Below are positions 24,755 through 31,750 of a stretch of DNA of 42,621 bases, one piece after another; positions within the stretch are counted from its first letter, which is position 1; every line of letters starts with the position of its first letter. The DNA is taken from the NCBI GenBank assembly GCA_046263195.1, contig JBHELG010000100.1, positions 1 through 42,621 on the forward strand. Direction: 5' to 3'. Both the position numbers and the translations under genes were made by a program. The stretch is from JBHELG01 sp046263195 (GTDB taxonomy: Bacteria; Actinomycetota; Nitriliruptoria; Nitriliruptorales; JAHWKO01). A model generated the notes under the pieces. It was not told the DNA's origin and ran no database searches. It saw only the letters and a program-made list of their open reading frames with translations.

Positions 24755-26392
24755 GTGCCGCTGCTCCCCGCACTGCTTGCGCAGGGCATGACACCTCCAC
24801 CGGTCGAGTTCTCGACGATCGCACCCGAACTGCTGCTCACGACGGCGGCCCTGCTGCTGCTCCTGGTCGGCGTCGGAGGATCCGCCCGCGTGCTCGTCGG
24901 GGCCGCGTCGGGTCTGGTCACGGCGGCGGTCGGGATCTGGCTCCTGCTGCGCGGCTTCGTGTCGCCAGGCGTGATCGTCGTCGCGTTCGGCGCCGTGGTC
25001 GTGGTTTTCGCCATCGGTCTCGCCAACCGGCCCTCGCTGCTGCAAGCTTGGCTGGCCGAGTTCGCACTCGCTGCCGCTCTGGCGCTGACCGTGTGGCAGT
25101 GGGTGGCCATCTACGATCCCCTGGGCCCCCAGACGGCACTGTCAGGAGCCATAGGACTCGACGGCGTGGCCCTCTACACGCGCGTCACCGTGCTCGTCAG
25201 CGGTCTGCTCGTCCTGCCGATCGGCTACGCGTACCTACACGACCGCGGCATCTACCGGCTCGAGTTCGAGCCGCTGCTCCTGCTCTCCGTCATTGGCATG
25301 ACTGTTCTCGGCGCGGCCGGTGACCTGCTCATCCTCGTCATTGCCATCGAGTTGCTGTCCCTGCCGCTCTACGTCCTCGCCGGGCTGGCCCGCCGTGACC
25401 GTCGCTCCCAGGAAGCCTCCATCAAGTACTTCCTCATGGGGGCCATCGCCTCCGCGGTGCTGCTGTACGGCGTTGCCGTTCTCTACGCCGCCACCGGCAC
25501 GATCGATCTCAACTTCCTCGCCGAGGGCCTGGCGCTCATCACGGCCCCCTCCGGCGTCATCCTGCTGGGCATAGCGCTCGTCACGGTCGGCCTGGCCTTC
25601 AAGGCGGGCGCCGTGCCGTTCCACTTCTGGGTGCCCGACGTCTACCAAGGCTCGCCGACGAACGTCGCCGCGTTCATGACGGCGGCAACCCGAGCGGCCG
25701 CGTTGGCGGCCCTGCTGAGGGTCTACCTGCTCGCCTTCGGCCGTCTCGATCACTCCTGGGTGCCGGTTCTCGCCGCCGTTGCCGCCGCCAGCATGATGGT
25801 CGGGGCGATCGCCGCCGTGCTCCAGCGCGACCTCAAGCGGCTGCTCGCCTACTCATCCATCGCCCACGTCGGCTATGCCCTCATCGGGCTGGTGAGTGCG
25901 ACGCCAGCCGGCGTGTCGGCGACTCTGTGGTACTCGCTCACCTATGCCGTGACGGGCATAGGGGCCTTCGGCTGCGTCGTCGCGATCGAACGCCGGCGCC
26001 GAGGAGAGGTTGCGCTCGTCGACCTGCGTGGACTCGGGCGGCGAGCCCCGATTCTGACCGGCGTGCTCGGACTGTGCATGCTGTCGCTCGCGGGCATGCC
26101 GGCAACCGCCGGCTTCGCGGGCAAGCTCGCCGTCTTCCGGGCCGGTGTGGCCGCCGACCTCTCCTGGCTGGTCGTGATCGGCGTGCTGTCGAGCGTCATC
26201 GCAGCCTTCTACTATCTGCGGGTCCTGGGCTCGATGTACCTCGAGGAACCCAGCGACGAGACCGAGGAGCCGATGCTGAGCACGGGCCTGTCTACCGGGA
26301 TCGCCGCCGCCGCCGCCGCGGTTGTCGTGCTGGGTATATACCCGGACGCGTTCGTCACGCTCGCAGACGCCGCCGCGAGCATCGCAAGGTGA
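24755..26392 (+). CDS. nuoN: NADH-quinone oxidoreductase subunit N, operon 1
   Basis: A 545-residue antiporter-like subunit nearest the quinone site. Glu in AIELLSLPLYVLAGL, Lys in LAFKAGAVPFHFWVPDVY and Lys in GFAGKLAVFRAG are in place. At the TM8 position where Lys is usual (E. coli NuoN Lys247 region), this copy has Arg (R313, in TAATRAAALAALLR), while the operon 2 copy keeps Lys. AGGAG lies six bases before the GTG. It is NuoN rather than NuoM by length, the PFHFWVPDVYQGSP motif and its N-terminus. Confidence 0.93.
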   Translation: MPLLPALLAQGMTPPPVEFSTIAPELLLTTAALLLLLVGVGGSARVLVGAASGLVTAAVGIWLLLRGFVSPGVIVVAFGAVVVVFAIGLANRPSLLQAWLAEFALAAALALTVWQWVAIYDPLGPQTALSGAIGLDGVALYTRVTVLVSGLLVLPIGYAYLHDRGIYRLEFEPLLLLSVIGMTVLGAAGDLLILVIAIELLSLPLYVLAGLARRDRRSQEASIKYFLMGAIASAVLLYGVAVLYAATGTIDLNFLAEGLALITAPSGVILLGIALVTVGLAFKAGAVPFHFWVPDVYQGSPTNVAAFMTAATRAAALAALLRVYLLAFGRLDHSWVPVLAAVAAASMMVGAIAAVLQRDLKRLLAYSSIAHVGYALIGLVSATPAGVSATLWYSLTYAVTGIGAFGCVVAIERRRRGEVALVDLRGLGRRAPILTGVLGLCMLSLAGMPATAGFAGKLAVFRAGVAADLSWLVVIGVLSSVIAAFYYLRVLGSMYLEEPSDETEEPMLSTGLSTGIAAAAAAVVVLGIYPDAFVTLADAAASIAR

Positions 26393-26396
26393 TGCG

Positions 26397-27452
26397 GTGA
26401 CGCTGCCGCGCCACACTCCCCTGCCGGATGTTCCCGCCAGCACCGGAGAAGACGCCCTCGACGTGAGCGACGTCCTCGCAGAGGTCGAGGTCCGTCTCCG
26501 AGCGCAGGTGGCAAGCTCTAGCCGCTTCGTCGAGGACGCTGCGCGTTACCTCATGGATGCAGGCGGCAAGCGGTTCCGTCCCCTGCTCGTTGCCCTCTGC
26601 GCGAACTTCGGTGATCCCGCTGATCCGCGTATCCCCGATGCCGGCGTCGTCGTGGAACTCGTCCACCTGGCGACTCTCTACCACGACGACGTGATCGACG
26701 AGGCGACGGTGCGGCGGGGTACCGCCTCGGCGAACCTCCGTTGGGACAACACCGTCGCCATCCTCACCGGGGACTACCTCTTCGCGCGTGCCTCGGAGCT
26801 GTCCGCCGATCTCGGCGTCGAGGTCACCAGGATCATGGCCCAGACCATCGCGACCCTCTGTGAGGGGCAGATACGCGAGGTCCAGGGCTCTCGGGGGGCC
26901 CTGCCGCCCGGCATCCCGACGCTCGACGCGGACCTCGACCATTACCTCGAGGTCGTTTCGGAGAAGACCGCGAGTCTGATCGCGACATCTTGTCGACTGG
27001 GGGCGCTCTTGAGCGGCTGTCCGCCATCCGAGGTCGAAGCGGCGGCGCGTTACGGCTGGAACCTCGGCATGGCCTTTCAGCTCGCTGACGACATTCTCGA
27101 CGTAGTGAGTGATCACGAGCAGTCCGGCAAGACTCCCGGCACCGACCTGCGTGAGGGGATTCGCACCATCCCCGTCCTGTATGCCCTCGAAGCCGACCCG
27201 GGTGGCGAGCTGGCGCAGCTGCTAGACTCCGACGAGATCGGCGACGACGTGGTCATGCGCGCTCTGCAACTGCTGCGCGGGAGTCCTGCCCTCGACCGCT
27301 CGCGGGAACTGGCCGCTCACTACGCCCGTGCTGCCTCCCACTCCCTGGGGGCGTTCTGCTCGGAGAGGCAGGGCACGGGCTCGGCGCTCCGCAGCCAGGC
27401 CGCTCAAGCCCTGCGCCAACTCGCGCATTTCACGACCATTCGCACCGGTTGA
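26397..27452 (+). CDS. Long-chain polyprenyl diphosphate synthase
   Basis: A 351-residue soluble trans-prenyltransferase that condenses isopentenyl diphosphate units into a long chain, here probably the menaquinone side chain. The first Asp-rich motif is HDDVIDEATVRRG (D97, D98, D101) and the second LADDILDVVSD (D231, D232, D235); GGKRFRPLLV near residue 60 binds the diphosphate. The first motif has the DDxxD form typical of long-chain enzymes. The GTG at 26397 is chosen for AAGGTGA just upstream; the frame extends back into nuoN1 without homology. It lies four bases after nuoN1 and is probably transcribed with operon 1. Chain length cannot be read reliably. Confidence 0.9.
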   Translation: MTLPRHTPLPDVPASTGEDALDVSDVLAEVEVRLRAQVASSSRFVEDAARYLMDAGGKRFRPLLVALCANFGDPADPRIPDAGVVVELVHLATLYHDDVIDEATVRRGTASANLRWDNTVAILTGDYLFARASELSADLGVEVTRIMAQTIATLCEGQIREVQGSRGALPPGIPTLDADLDHYLEVVSEKTASLIATSCRLGALLSGCPPSEVEAAARYGWNLGMAFQLADDILDVVSDHEQSGKTPGTDLREGIRTIPVLYALEADPGGELAQLLDSDEIGDDVVMRALQLLRGSPALDRSRELAAHYARAASHSLGAFCSERQGTGSALRSQAAQALRQLAHFTTIRTG

Positions 27453-27587
27453 GAGGCCGGACAGGCTGATCGGGGCGGAAGGTCAGATCAGGGGAGATCT
27501 GGAGAGGCCGCCCTCTCAAGTCTCTCAGCGGGAGGCGCTTGGCGATCGCTGCGCTACCCTGAGCGACCCGACGCCGGGGCCGTAGCG

Positions 27588-27630
27588 CAACGGCAGCGAC
27601 AAGCGCGTTCGGGGCACGCCCCTGCCGTTG
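27588..27630. other. Nested inverted repeat, possible structured RNA or terminator
   Basis: CAACGGCAG (27588-27596) and CTGCCGTTG (27622-27630) pair perfectly around a GC-rich loop that itself contains GGGGC / GCCCC. It lies about 140 bases after the prenyl synthase stop. The upstream arm resembles a tRNA D-arm, but no T-arm or anticodon stem follows. Confidence 0.4.
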
Positions 27631-27631
27631 G

Positions 27632-27637
27632 TAGACT
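27632..27637 (+). promoter_or_regulatory. Possible -10 element upstream of nuo operon 2
   Basis: TAGACT matches a common actinobacterial -10 hexamer. The -35 region about 23 bases earlier (TTCGGG) is poor, and the distance to nuoA2 would give a leader of over 400 bases. Confidence 0.25.
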
Positions 27638-27717
27638 GCCTTGAAGCGTGAACCGCGCCTCGGGGTTGCAGACCACAGGAGCGCGCTCTGCAATCGGGCC
27701 GCTCTTGCGCGGAGAAG

Positions 27718-27860
27718 GAGCGCGGTCTTGGAATGACGAGCGCGGTCTTGGCCGCCAAGACCGCGACAGAATTCACCCCGACAGAATCTTGCCAAGACCG
27801 GACCGATGCGCTGAGAACGCGTTCTCGAAAGAGCGCGACAGAATCGCCCAAGACCGACAG
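27718..27860. repeat. Palindromic repeat cluster of the GCGGTCTTGG family
   Basis: GAGCGCGGTCTTGG occurs twice, 21 bases apart. The second copy forms a perfect stem with CCAAGACCGC (27742-27751 and 27755-27764, 3-base loop). CCAAGACCG recurs near 27792 and 27848, and CGACAGAAT occurs three times (near 27764, 27779, 27836), alternating with it. The cluster shares its 10-base arms with the tandem repeat at 4541 and the copy at 38630. Confidence 0.85.
27813..27826. promoter_or_regulatory. 14-base perfect palindrome, candidate Rex-type operator
   Basis: GAGAACGCGTTCTC is a perfect palindrome. Its central GAACGCGTTC equals the core of the known Streptomyces Rex operator (TGTGAACGCGTTCACA). Rex senses NADH/NAD+ and controls respiratory genes including nuo in that genus. 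The outer bases differ (GAGAA against GTGAA). It lies about 240 bases before nuoA2. Confidence 0.4.
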
Positions 27861-28064
27861 GATTGCGCAAGGCGACACAGGCACCTCGTACGGACTCGAT
27901 CGTGGCCGGCGAGTGCACGCCGACCGACGCGGACGGTGCGGGTGAAAGCCCACGGGGGGCATCCCCCGCCGTCAGACAGCGCCGGTGCTCCCGATTCCGC
28001 GAGCGACCGAAGGTCGCCGGATGGGAAAGGAAGGGTCGCCCAAGACAGCGACGGAGATGATCCA

Positions 28065-28448
28065 GTGAGCTTCTACGGCCAGTACCTGACGCTCGCGGTG
28101 CTCGTCGTCGTGGGTGCGGGTCTCTATGCGGCGATCGTGACCGTGAACCGGCTCATGCGCCCATCCTTGCCTTCTCCCGCGAAGCTCACGACCTATGAAT
28201 GTGGGGTCGAGCCGGCCGGGTCGGGCTGGAGCCAGATGAACATCCGCTACTACGTCTTCGCGTTCCTGTTCGTGATCTTCGATGTGGAGAGCGTGTTTCT
28301 CTTTCCCTGGGCGGTCATCCTCGACCGCCTCGGAGTCGGCAGCCCGGTCGGCGCGGTGTTCGTGCTCATCCAGATGTTCGTCTTCATCGGGGTGCTCGCG
28401 CTCGGCCTGGTCTATGCCTGGAGAAAGGGGGTCCTGAGATGGGTCTAG
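28065..28448 (+). CDS. nuoA: NADH-quinone oxidoreductase subunit A, operon 2
   Basis: A 127-residue, three-helix membrane subunit. The conserved KLTTYECGVEP loop and FVIFDVESVFLFPWAV with its acidic pair are present. The GTG at 28065 begins the conserved reading; GGAG about ten bases upstream is the likely ribosome binding site and is part of a degenerate repeat tail (CAAGACAGCGACGGAG). The 3' end overlaps nuoB2 by 10 bases, as in operon 1. First gene of the second nuo operon. Confidence 0.92.
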   Translation: MSFYGQYLTLAVLVVVGAGLYAAIVTVNRLMRPSLPSPAKLTTYECGVEPAGSGWSQMNIRYYVFAFLFVIFDVESVFLFPWAVILDRLGVGSPVGAVFVLIQMFVFIGVLALGLVYAWRKGVLRWV

Positions 28449-28954
28449 TCGACGAAGTCGAACTTCCGAACCCGGTCAGGTTCCTGTTCAACTGGGGCCG
28501 GAAGTACTCGCTGTGGGTCATGAACTTCGGGCTCGCCTGCTGCGCGATCGAGTTCATCGCGGCATCGACTTCCCGCTACGACTTCATCCGGCTCGGCGTC
28601 ATCCCCTTCGCCCACGGGCCGCGACAGGCAGACCTCCTCGTCGTCGCCGGCACGCTCACGGACAAGATGGCACCGGCCTTGAAGCGGGTCTACGACGAGA
28701 TGCCGGAGCCGAAGTACGTCATCTCGTTCGGGTCGTGCTCGAACTGCGGAGGTCCTTACTGGGACAGCTATTCCGTCACAAAAGGAGTCGACCAGATCGT
28801 CCCGGTCGACGTTTACGTGCCGGGCTGCCCGCCCCGGCCCGAGGCCCTGCTCGAGGGGATCATCCTGCTGCAGAAGCGCATCGAGCAGGAGTCGCTGAAA
28901 CAGCGTATGGAATCGCGACGCGAGCCGGTCGTGGTGGGGGCTGACGGCGAATGA
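28439..28954 (+). CDS. nuoB: NADH-quinone oxidoreductase subunit B, operon 2
   Basis: A 171-residue cluster N2 subunit. The tandem Cys (FGLACCAIEFIAA), the Cys in FGSCSNCGGPYWDSY and the Cys in VPGCPPRPEALLEGI supply the four ligands. The GSCSNCGG motif carries one more Cys than the operon 1 copy (GVCATSGG), a form also reminiscent of related hydrogenase-type small subunits. The stop overlaps nuoC2 by ATGA. Confidence 0.94.
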   Translation: MGLVDEVELPNPVRFLFNWGRKYSLWVMNFGLACCAIEFIAASTSRYDFIRLGVIPFAHGPRQADLLVVAGTLTDKMAPALKRVYDEMPEPKYVISFGSCSNCGGPYWDSYSVTKGVDQIVPVDVYVPGCPPRPEALLEGIILLQKRIEQESLKQRMESRREPVVVGADGE

Positions 28955-30465
28955 CGCCTGAACAGCTGGAGCAACTGCTCGTCGCGAGCTTCCGCGACCA
29001 CGTGCACGGCGCGGAGGTGGCCTTCGGGCAGTTCACCGCCACGCTCGACGCGGAGGGCTACGTCCAGGCCGCCCGTTTCTGCCGCGACGATCCCCGGCTG
29101 GACTGCGACTTCTTCGACTGCCTGTTTGGCGTCGACGAGCGTGACAAGGGCTTCGCGATCATCGCGAACCTCTACTCGACGTCGCAGCGTCATCGCGTCC
29201 TGCTGCGCCACCTCAGTCCGGGGGGACGGGAGCAGCCGGTCGCACCCTCGCTGACGTCGCTGTACCGGGGGGCGGACTGGCACGAGCGCGAGGCGTGGGA
29301 CATGTTCGGCATCGAGTTCGACGGCCATCCTGGCCTCTTGCCGCGCCTGCTTTGTCCCGAAAACTTCGAGGGCTGGCCCCTGCGCAAGGACTTTCCGCTC
29401 GCGACGCGGGAGGCGAAGCCATGGCCGGGGGCGAAGGAGCCGGTCGAGCAGGGGACCGAAGAGCAGCGGGAGGACGCGCTCGTCTCGACCGTCACCTCGG
29501 CTGGGATCAAGGGCGACGAGGAGCCGGGAGCGCGCGACGAGGTGGCCGCGAAGGCGGAGCGAGCGCGGCAGAAGGCCGCCGACTTGCGGCGCAAGCGTTC
29601 CCGCGGGGGTGCGGGGGTGTCCCCCGCGAGTGAGAGGGGTGCGGGGGTGTCCCCCTCGAGTGAGGAGACGACGGCGCCCGAGGGGAGCGAGGAGGCCAAG
29701 GCCGAGCGGCCGGCATCCTCCCAGGAGAGCGTCGCCTCCGATCCCCGTGTCGCGAGCCCGGGGCAACGCAGCAGTGAGGCGAGCGGCGTGGTTGACCTCG
29801 GTGGGGCGCGGCACCGGTCGCGCGTGAGTGGCGACGAGGGTGGGGCCAGCGGGTCGCCGGCCTCGTCTGCAGGAGACACCTCACACCCCGGGCAGGCGCA
29901 GCGCCCCAGCGGTGAGGAGACCCAGGCGGAGCGCGCGGATGGCGCCGCCCATGAGTCGCAGGAGGCTCATTCCGATCGCGACCTCGGCGTCTACGACCAG
30001 ACTTCCGTCCCCGGAGAGCACACTGCAGGCGCCGGGGACGCCGGCGAGCTGGGTGGCGCCTACTACGGCGGTCCCCCCGCGCCACCATCGGCGCCATCCG
30101 TGCCCGACCTGCAGGGGACGACCCCCCTGCGGGAGGACGCAGGCAAAGCCTGGCCGATCGAGGGCGGCAAGCCGAGCCCGCCTGGCAACGTAACCGGGCG
30201 TCCCCCCACGACGCAGGCGCCGGGGGAGGCGCCCGTGGATGGCGGTATCCGCGAGCACACCGACGAGGAGGCCGATGAGCAGGGGCTGACTCGTGGCGCC
30301 CGCCCGTCCTCCACGGAGGCGCCGGCGCAGCAACCTCCACCCCTCGTAGCCGAGGACGCCCCAACCGTCCTCGACATCGCTGGTGGCGGCGATGGGGCGG
30401 ATCCCCTCGGGCCATCCGGGCCCCAGCCAGCAGAGACCACCGGTCCAGAGGACCAGGAGCGGTAG
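28951..30465 (+). CDS. nuoC: NADH-quinone oxidoreductase subunit C with 340-residue tail, operon 2
   Basis: A 504-residue protein. Only about residues 1-158 are the NuoC domain, with DWHEREAWDMFGIEFDGHP and GWPLRKDFPLATREAK near its end. The remaining 340 residues are hydrophilic, rich in Glu, Ala, Gly, Pro and Ser, without predicted fold, starting with a charged helical stretch (EVAAKAERARQKAADLRRKR). It contains two 10-residue repeats (GAGVSPASER, GAGVSPSSEE) encoded by a 30-base palindromic DNA repeat. Normal NuoC proteins have roughly 150-220 residues. The reading frame is intact to 30465, and nuoD2 starts 103 bases later, so the tail is probably really translated. It may be a flexible docking arm, which is inference. 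Confidence 0.88.
   Translation: MTPEQLEQLLVASFRDHVHGAEVAFGQFTATLDAEGYVQAARFCRDDPRLDCDFFDCLFGVDERDKGFAIIANLYSTSQRHRVLLRHLSPGGREQPVAPSLTSLYRGADWHEREAWDMFGIEFDGHPGLLPRLLCPENFEGWPLRKDFPLATREAKPWPGAKEPVEQGTEEQREDALVSTVTSAGIKGDEEPGARDEVAAKAERARQKAADLRRKRSRGGAGVSPASERGAGVSPSSEETTAPEGSEEAKAERPASSQESVASDPRVASPGQRSSEASGVVDLGGARHRSRVSGDEGGASGSPASSAGDTSHPGQAQRPSGEETQAERADGAAHESQEAHSDRDLGVYDQTSVPGEHTAGAGDAGELGGAYYGGPPAPPSAPSVPDLQGTTPLREDAGKAWPIEGGKPSPPGNVTGRPPTTQAPGEAPVDGGIREHTDEEADEQGLTRGARPSSTEAPAQQPPPLVAEDAPTVLDIAGGGDGADPLGPSGPQPAETTGPEDQER
29606..29665 (+). repeat. Two in-frame 30-base palindromic units in nuoC2
   Basis: Units 29606-29635 and 29636-29665 differ at two positions. Each contains CGGGGGTGTCCCCC, forming a stem of at least five G-C pairs with a TGT loop. 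The 30-base period keeps the frame and encodes ten residues per unit. A degenerate inverted copy lies in nuoL2 at 36428-36447. Confidence 0.85.
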
Positions 30466-30568
30466 TCCCCGACGGCACGGGGGAACGCCTCATCCGCGTG
30501 TCACAGAGCGGAAGCGGGCCAAGGCGGCAGATGCAAGTCCCAGGCGGCGAAGCGGTAGGACGGACGAA

Positions 30569-31750
30569 ATGAGCGATCTCGAGGTCAGCGAGCAGGCACT
30601 CCCGGCAACCGCGCCCGGCGAGACCATGATGCTCGAGGTGCGCGGTGAGGGCGATTTCGCCACCCAGGACATGACCCTGTCCATCGGGCCTCAGCATCCC
30701 TCGACCCACGGCGTATTGAGGGTCGTGGTCGAACTCGACGGCGAGCGGATCGTCTCAGCGAAACCGGTCATCGGCTACATGCACCGAGGCTTCGAGAAGC
30801 TCGCGGAAGCCCGCGACTACCGCCAGATCATGGCGCTCGTCAACCGCCACGACTGGCTCTCGGGCTTCTGCAACGAGGTTGGAGTCGCCCTCGCCGTCGA
30901 GAAGATGCTCGAGATGGAAGTACCCGAGCGCGCCCAGTGGATCCGCATGCTCATCTTCGAGTGGAACCGGATTCTCAACCACCTCATGTTCCTCGGTTCG
31001 TTCGGGCTCGAGCTCGGAGCCATCACCCCGGTGTTCTACGCCTTCCGAGAACGCGAGGAGATTCAGTACCTGCTCGAGTCGGCCACAGGGGGCCGCCTTC
31101 ACTTCACCTACACCCAGATCGGCGGTCTGAAGCAGGACCTGCCAAAGGGCTTCCTCGCGGCCTCGGAGCGGATCGAGCAGGTCGTTCGGGCCCGGCTCGC
31201 CGACTACGAAGACCTGCTTCTCGGCAACGAGATCTTCCAGGTGCGCACGAAGGGCGTCGGCCCACTGCCCCCGGACGTGGCCTGCTCCTACGGCGTCTCC
31301 GGTCCCATCCTCCATGCCACCGGAGTCGCAGAGGATGCCCGGGTCACCGAGCCATACCTGCAGTACGAGAAGATCGACGTGTGGGTGCCGACGGGCACGA
31401 GCGGCGACAGCTACGACCGCTTCTGGTGCCTGATCAACCGGGTTCGCGCCTCACTCGACATCATCGCCCAGATTCACGACCACGTACCGGCGGGCCCGGT
31501 CAACGTCCGGCTTCCGAAGATCGTGAAAGCTCCCGAGGGGGCGACCTACGTGCGCGCCGAGAATCCCCTCGGCGAGTGCGGCTACTACCTCGTGTCGGAC
31601 GGCAAGAAGACGCCGTGGCGGCTGAAGATGCGCACCCCGTCCTTCTCGAACGTCGCCATCCTGCCCTACCTCCTCGAGGGCGTGCTCGTCCCCGATCTCA
31701 TCGCCGTACTCGGCAGTGTCTTCTTCGTCGTCGGGGATATCGATCGATGA
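30569..31750 (+). CDS. nuoD: NADH-quinone oxidoreductase subunit D with altered quinone site, operon 2
   Basis: A 393-residue, 49-kDa-type subunit. The loop SIGPQHPSTHGVLR is at residues 38-51, keeping both His. At the position of the quinone-headgroup Tyr (Y94 of the operon 1 copy, Tyr87 in Thermus) this protein has Trp: W96 in NRHDWLSGF. GYMHRGFEKLAEARDYRQI before it also differs from operon 1. No Ni-Fe Cys pairs are present, so it is not a hydrogenase subunit. The ATG at 30569 has AGGA eight bases upstream; earlier in-frame codons continue back into nuoC2 without similarity. The stop overlaps nuoH2 by ATGA. Confidence 0.93.
   Translation: MSDLEVSEQALPATAPGETMMLEVRGEGDFATQDMTLSIGPQHPSTHGVLRVVVELDGERIVSAKPVIGYMHRGFEKLAEARDYRQIMALVNRHDWLSGFCNEVGVALAVEKMLEMEVPERAQWIRMLIFEWNRILNHLMFLGSFGLELGAITPVFYAFREREEIQYLLESATGGRLHFTYTQIGGLKQDLPKGFLAASERIEQVVRARLADYEDLLLGNEIFQVRTKGVGPLPPDVACSYGVSGPILHATGVAEDARVTEPYLQYEKIDVWVPTGTSGDSYDRFWCLINRVRASLDIIAQIHDHVPAGPVNVRLPKIVKAPEGATYVRAENPLGECGYYLVSDGKKTPWRLKMRTPSFSNVAILPYLLEGVLVPDLIAVLGSVFFVVGDIDR

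Larger units (their letters stand above)
27453..28064. other. 612-base gene-free region before nuo operon 2
   Basis: No credible gene was found. The plus-strand frame open from 27648 is only an upstream extension of nuoA2. Contents in order: a small inverted repeat CAGATC / GATCTG (27484-27501) and AGAGG / CCTCT (near 27503-27516), possibly terminating the prenyl synthase transcript; a longer inverted repeat (27588-27630); a -10-like TAGACT (27632-27637); the palindromic repeat cluster (27718-27860); a perfect 14-base palindrome (27813-27826); and a degenerate repeat tail (28040-28055) merging into the nuoA2 ribosome binding site. Confidence 0.7.

Noticed and set aside
22638..24824. A 728-codon open frame on the minus strand
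   Set aside because: It is antisense to nuoL1, whose protein is fully conserved. The antisense translation is dominated by His, Glu, Asp and Gly, typical of reverse frames in high-GC genes.
27571..27640. tRNA gene in the gap before nuo operon 2
   Set aside because: Only a D-arm-like segment (TAGCGCAACGGCAG) is present; no anticodon stem, T-arm or matching acceptor could be built.
27648..28064. N-terminal extension of NuoA2
   Set aside because: It would cross the palindromic repeats; normal NuoA length and a ribosome binding site support the GTG at 28065.
30569..31750. NuoD2 as a group 4 Ni-Fe hydrogenase large subunit
   Set aside because: The Cys pairs that ligate Ni-Fe are absent, and PQHPSTHG is complex I-like.
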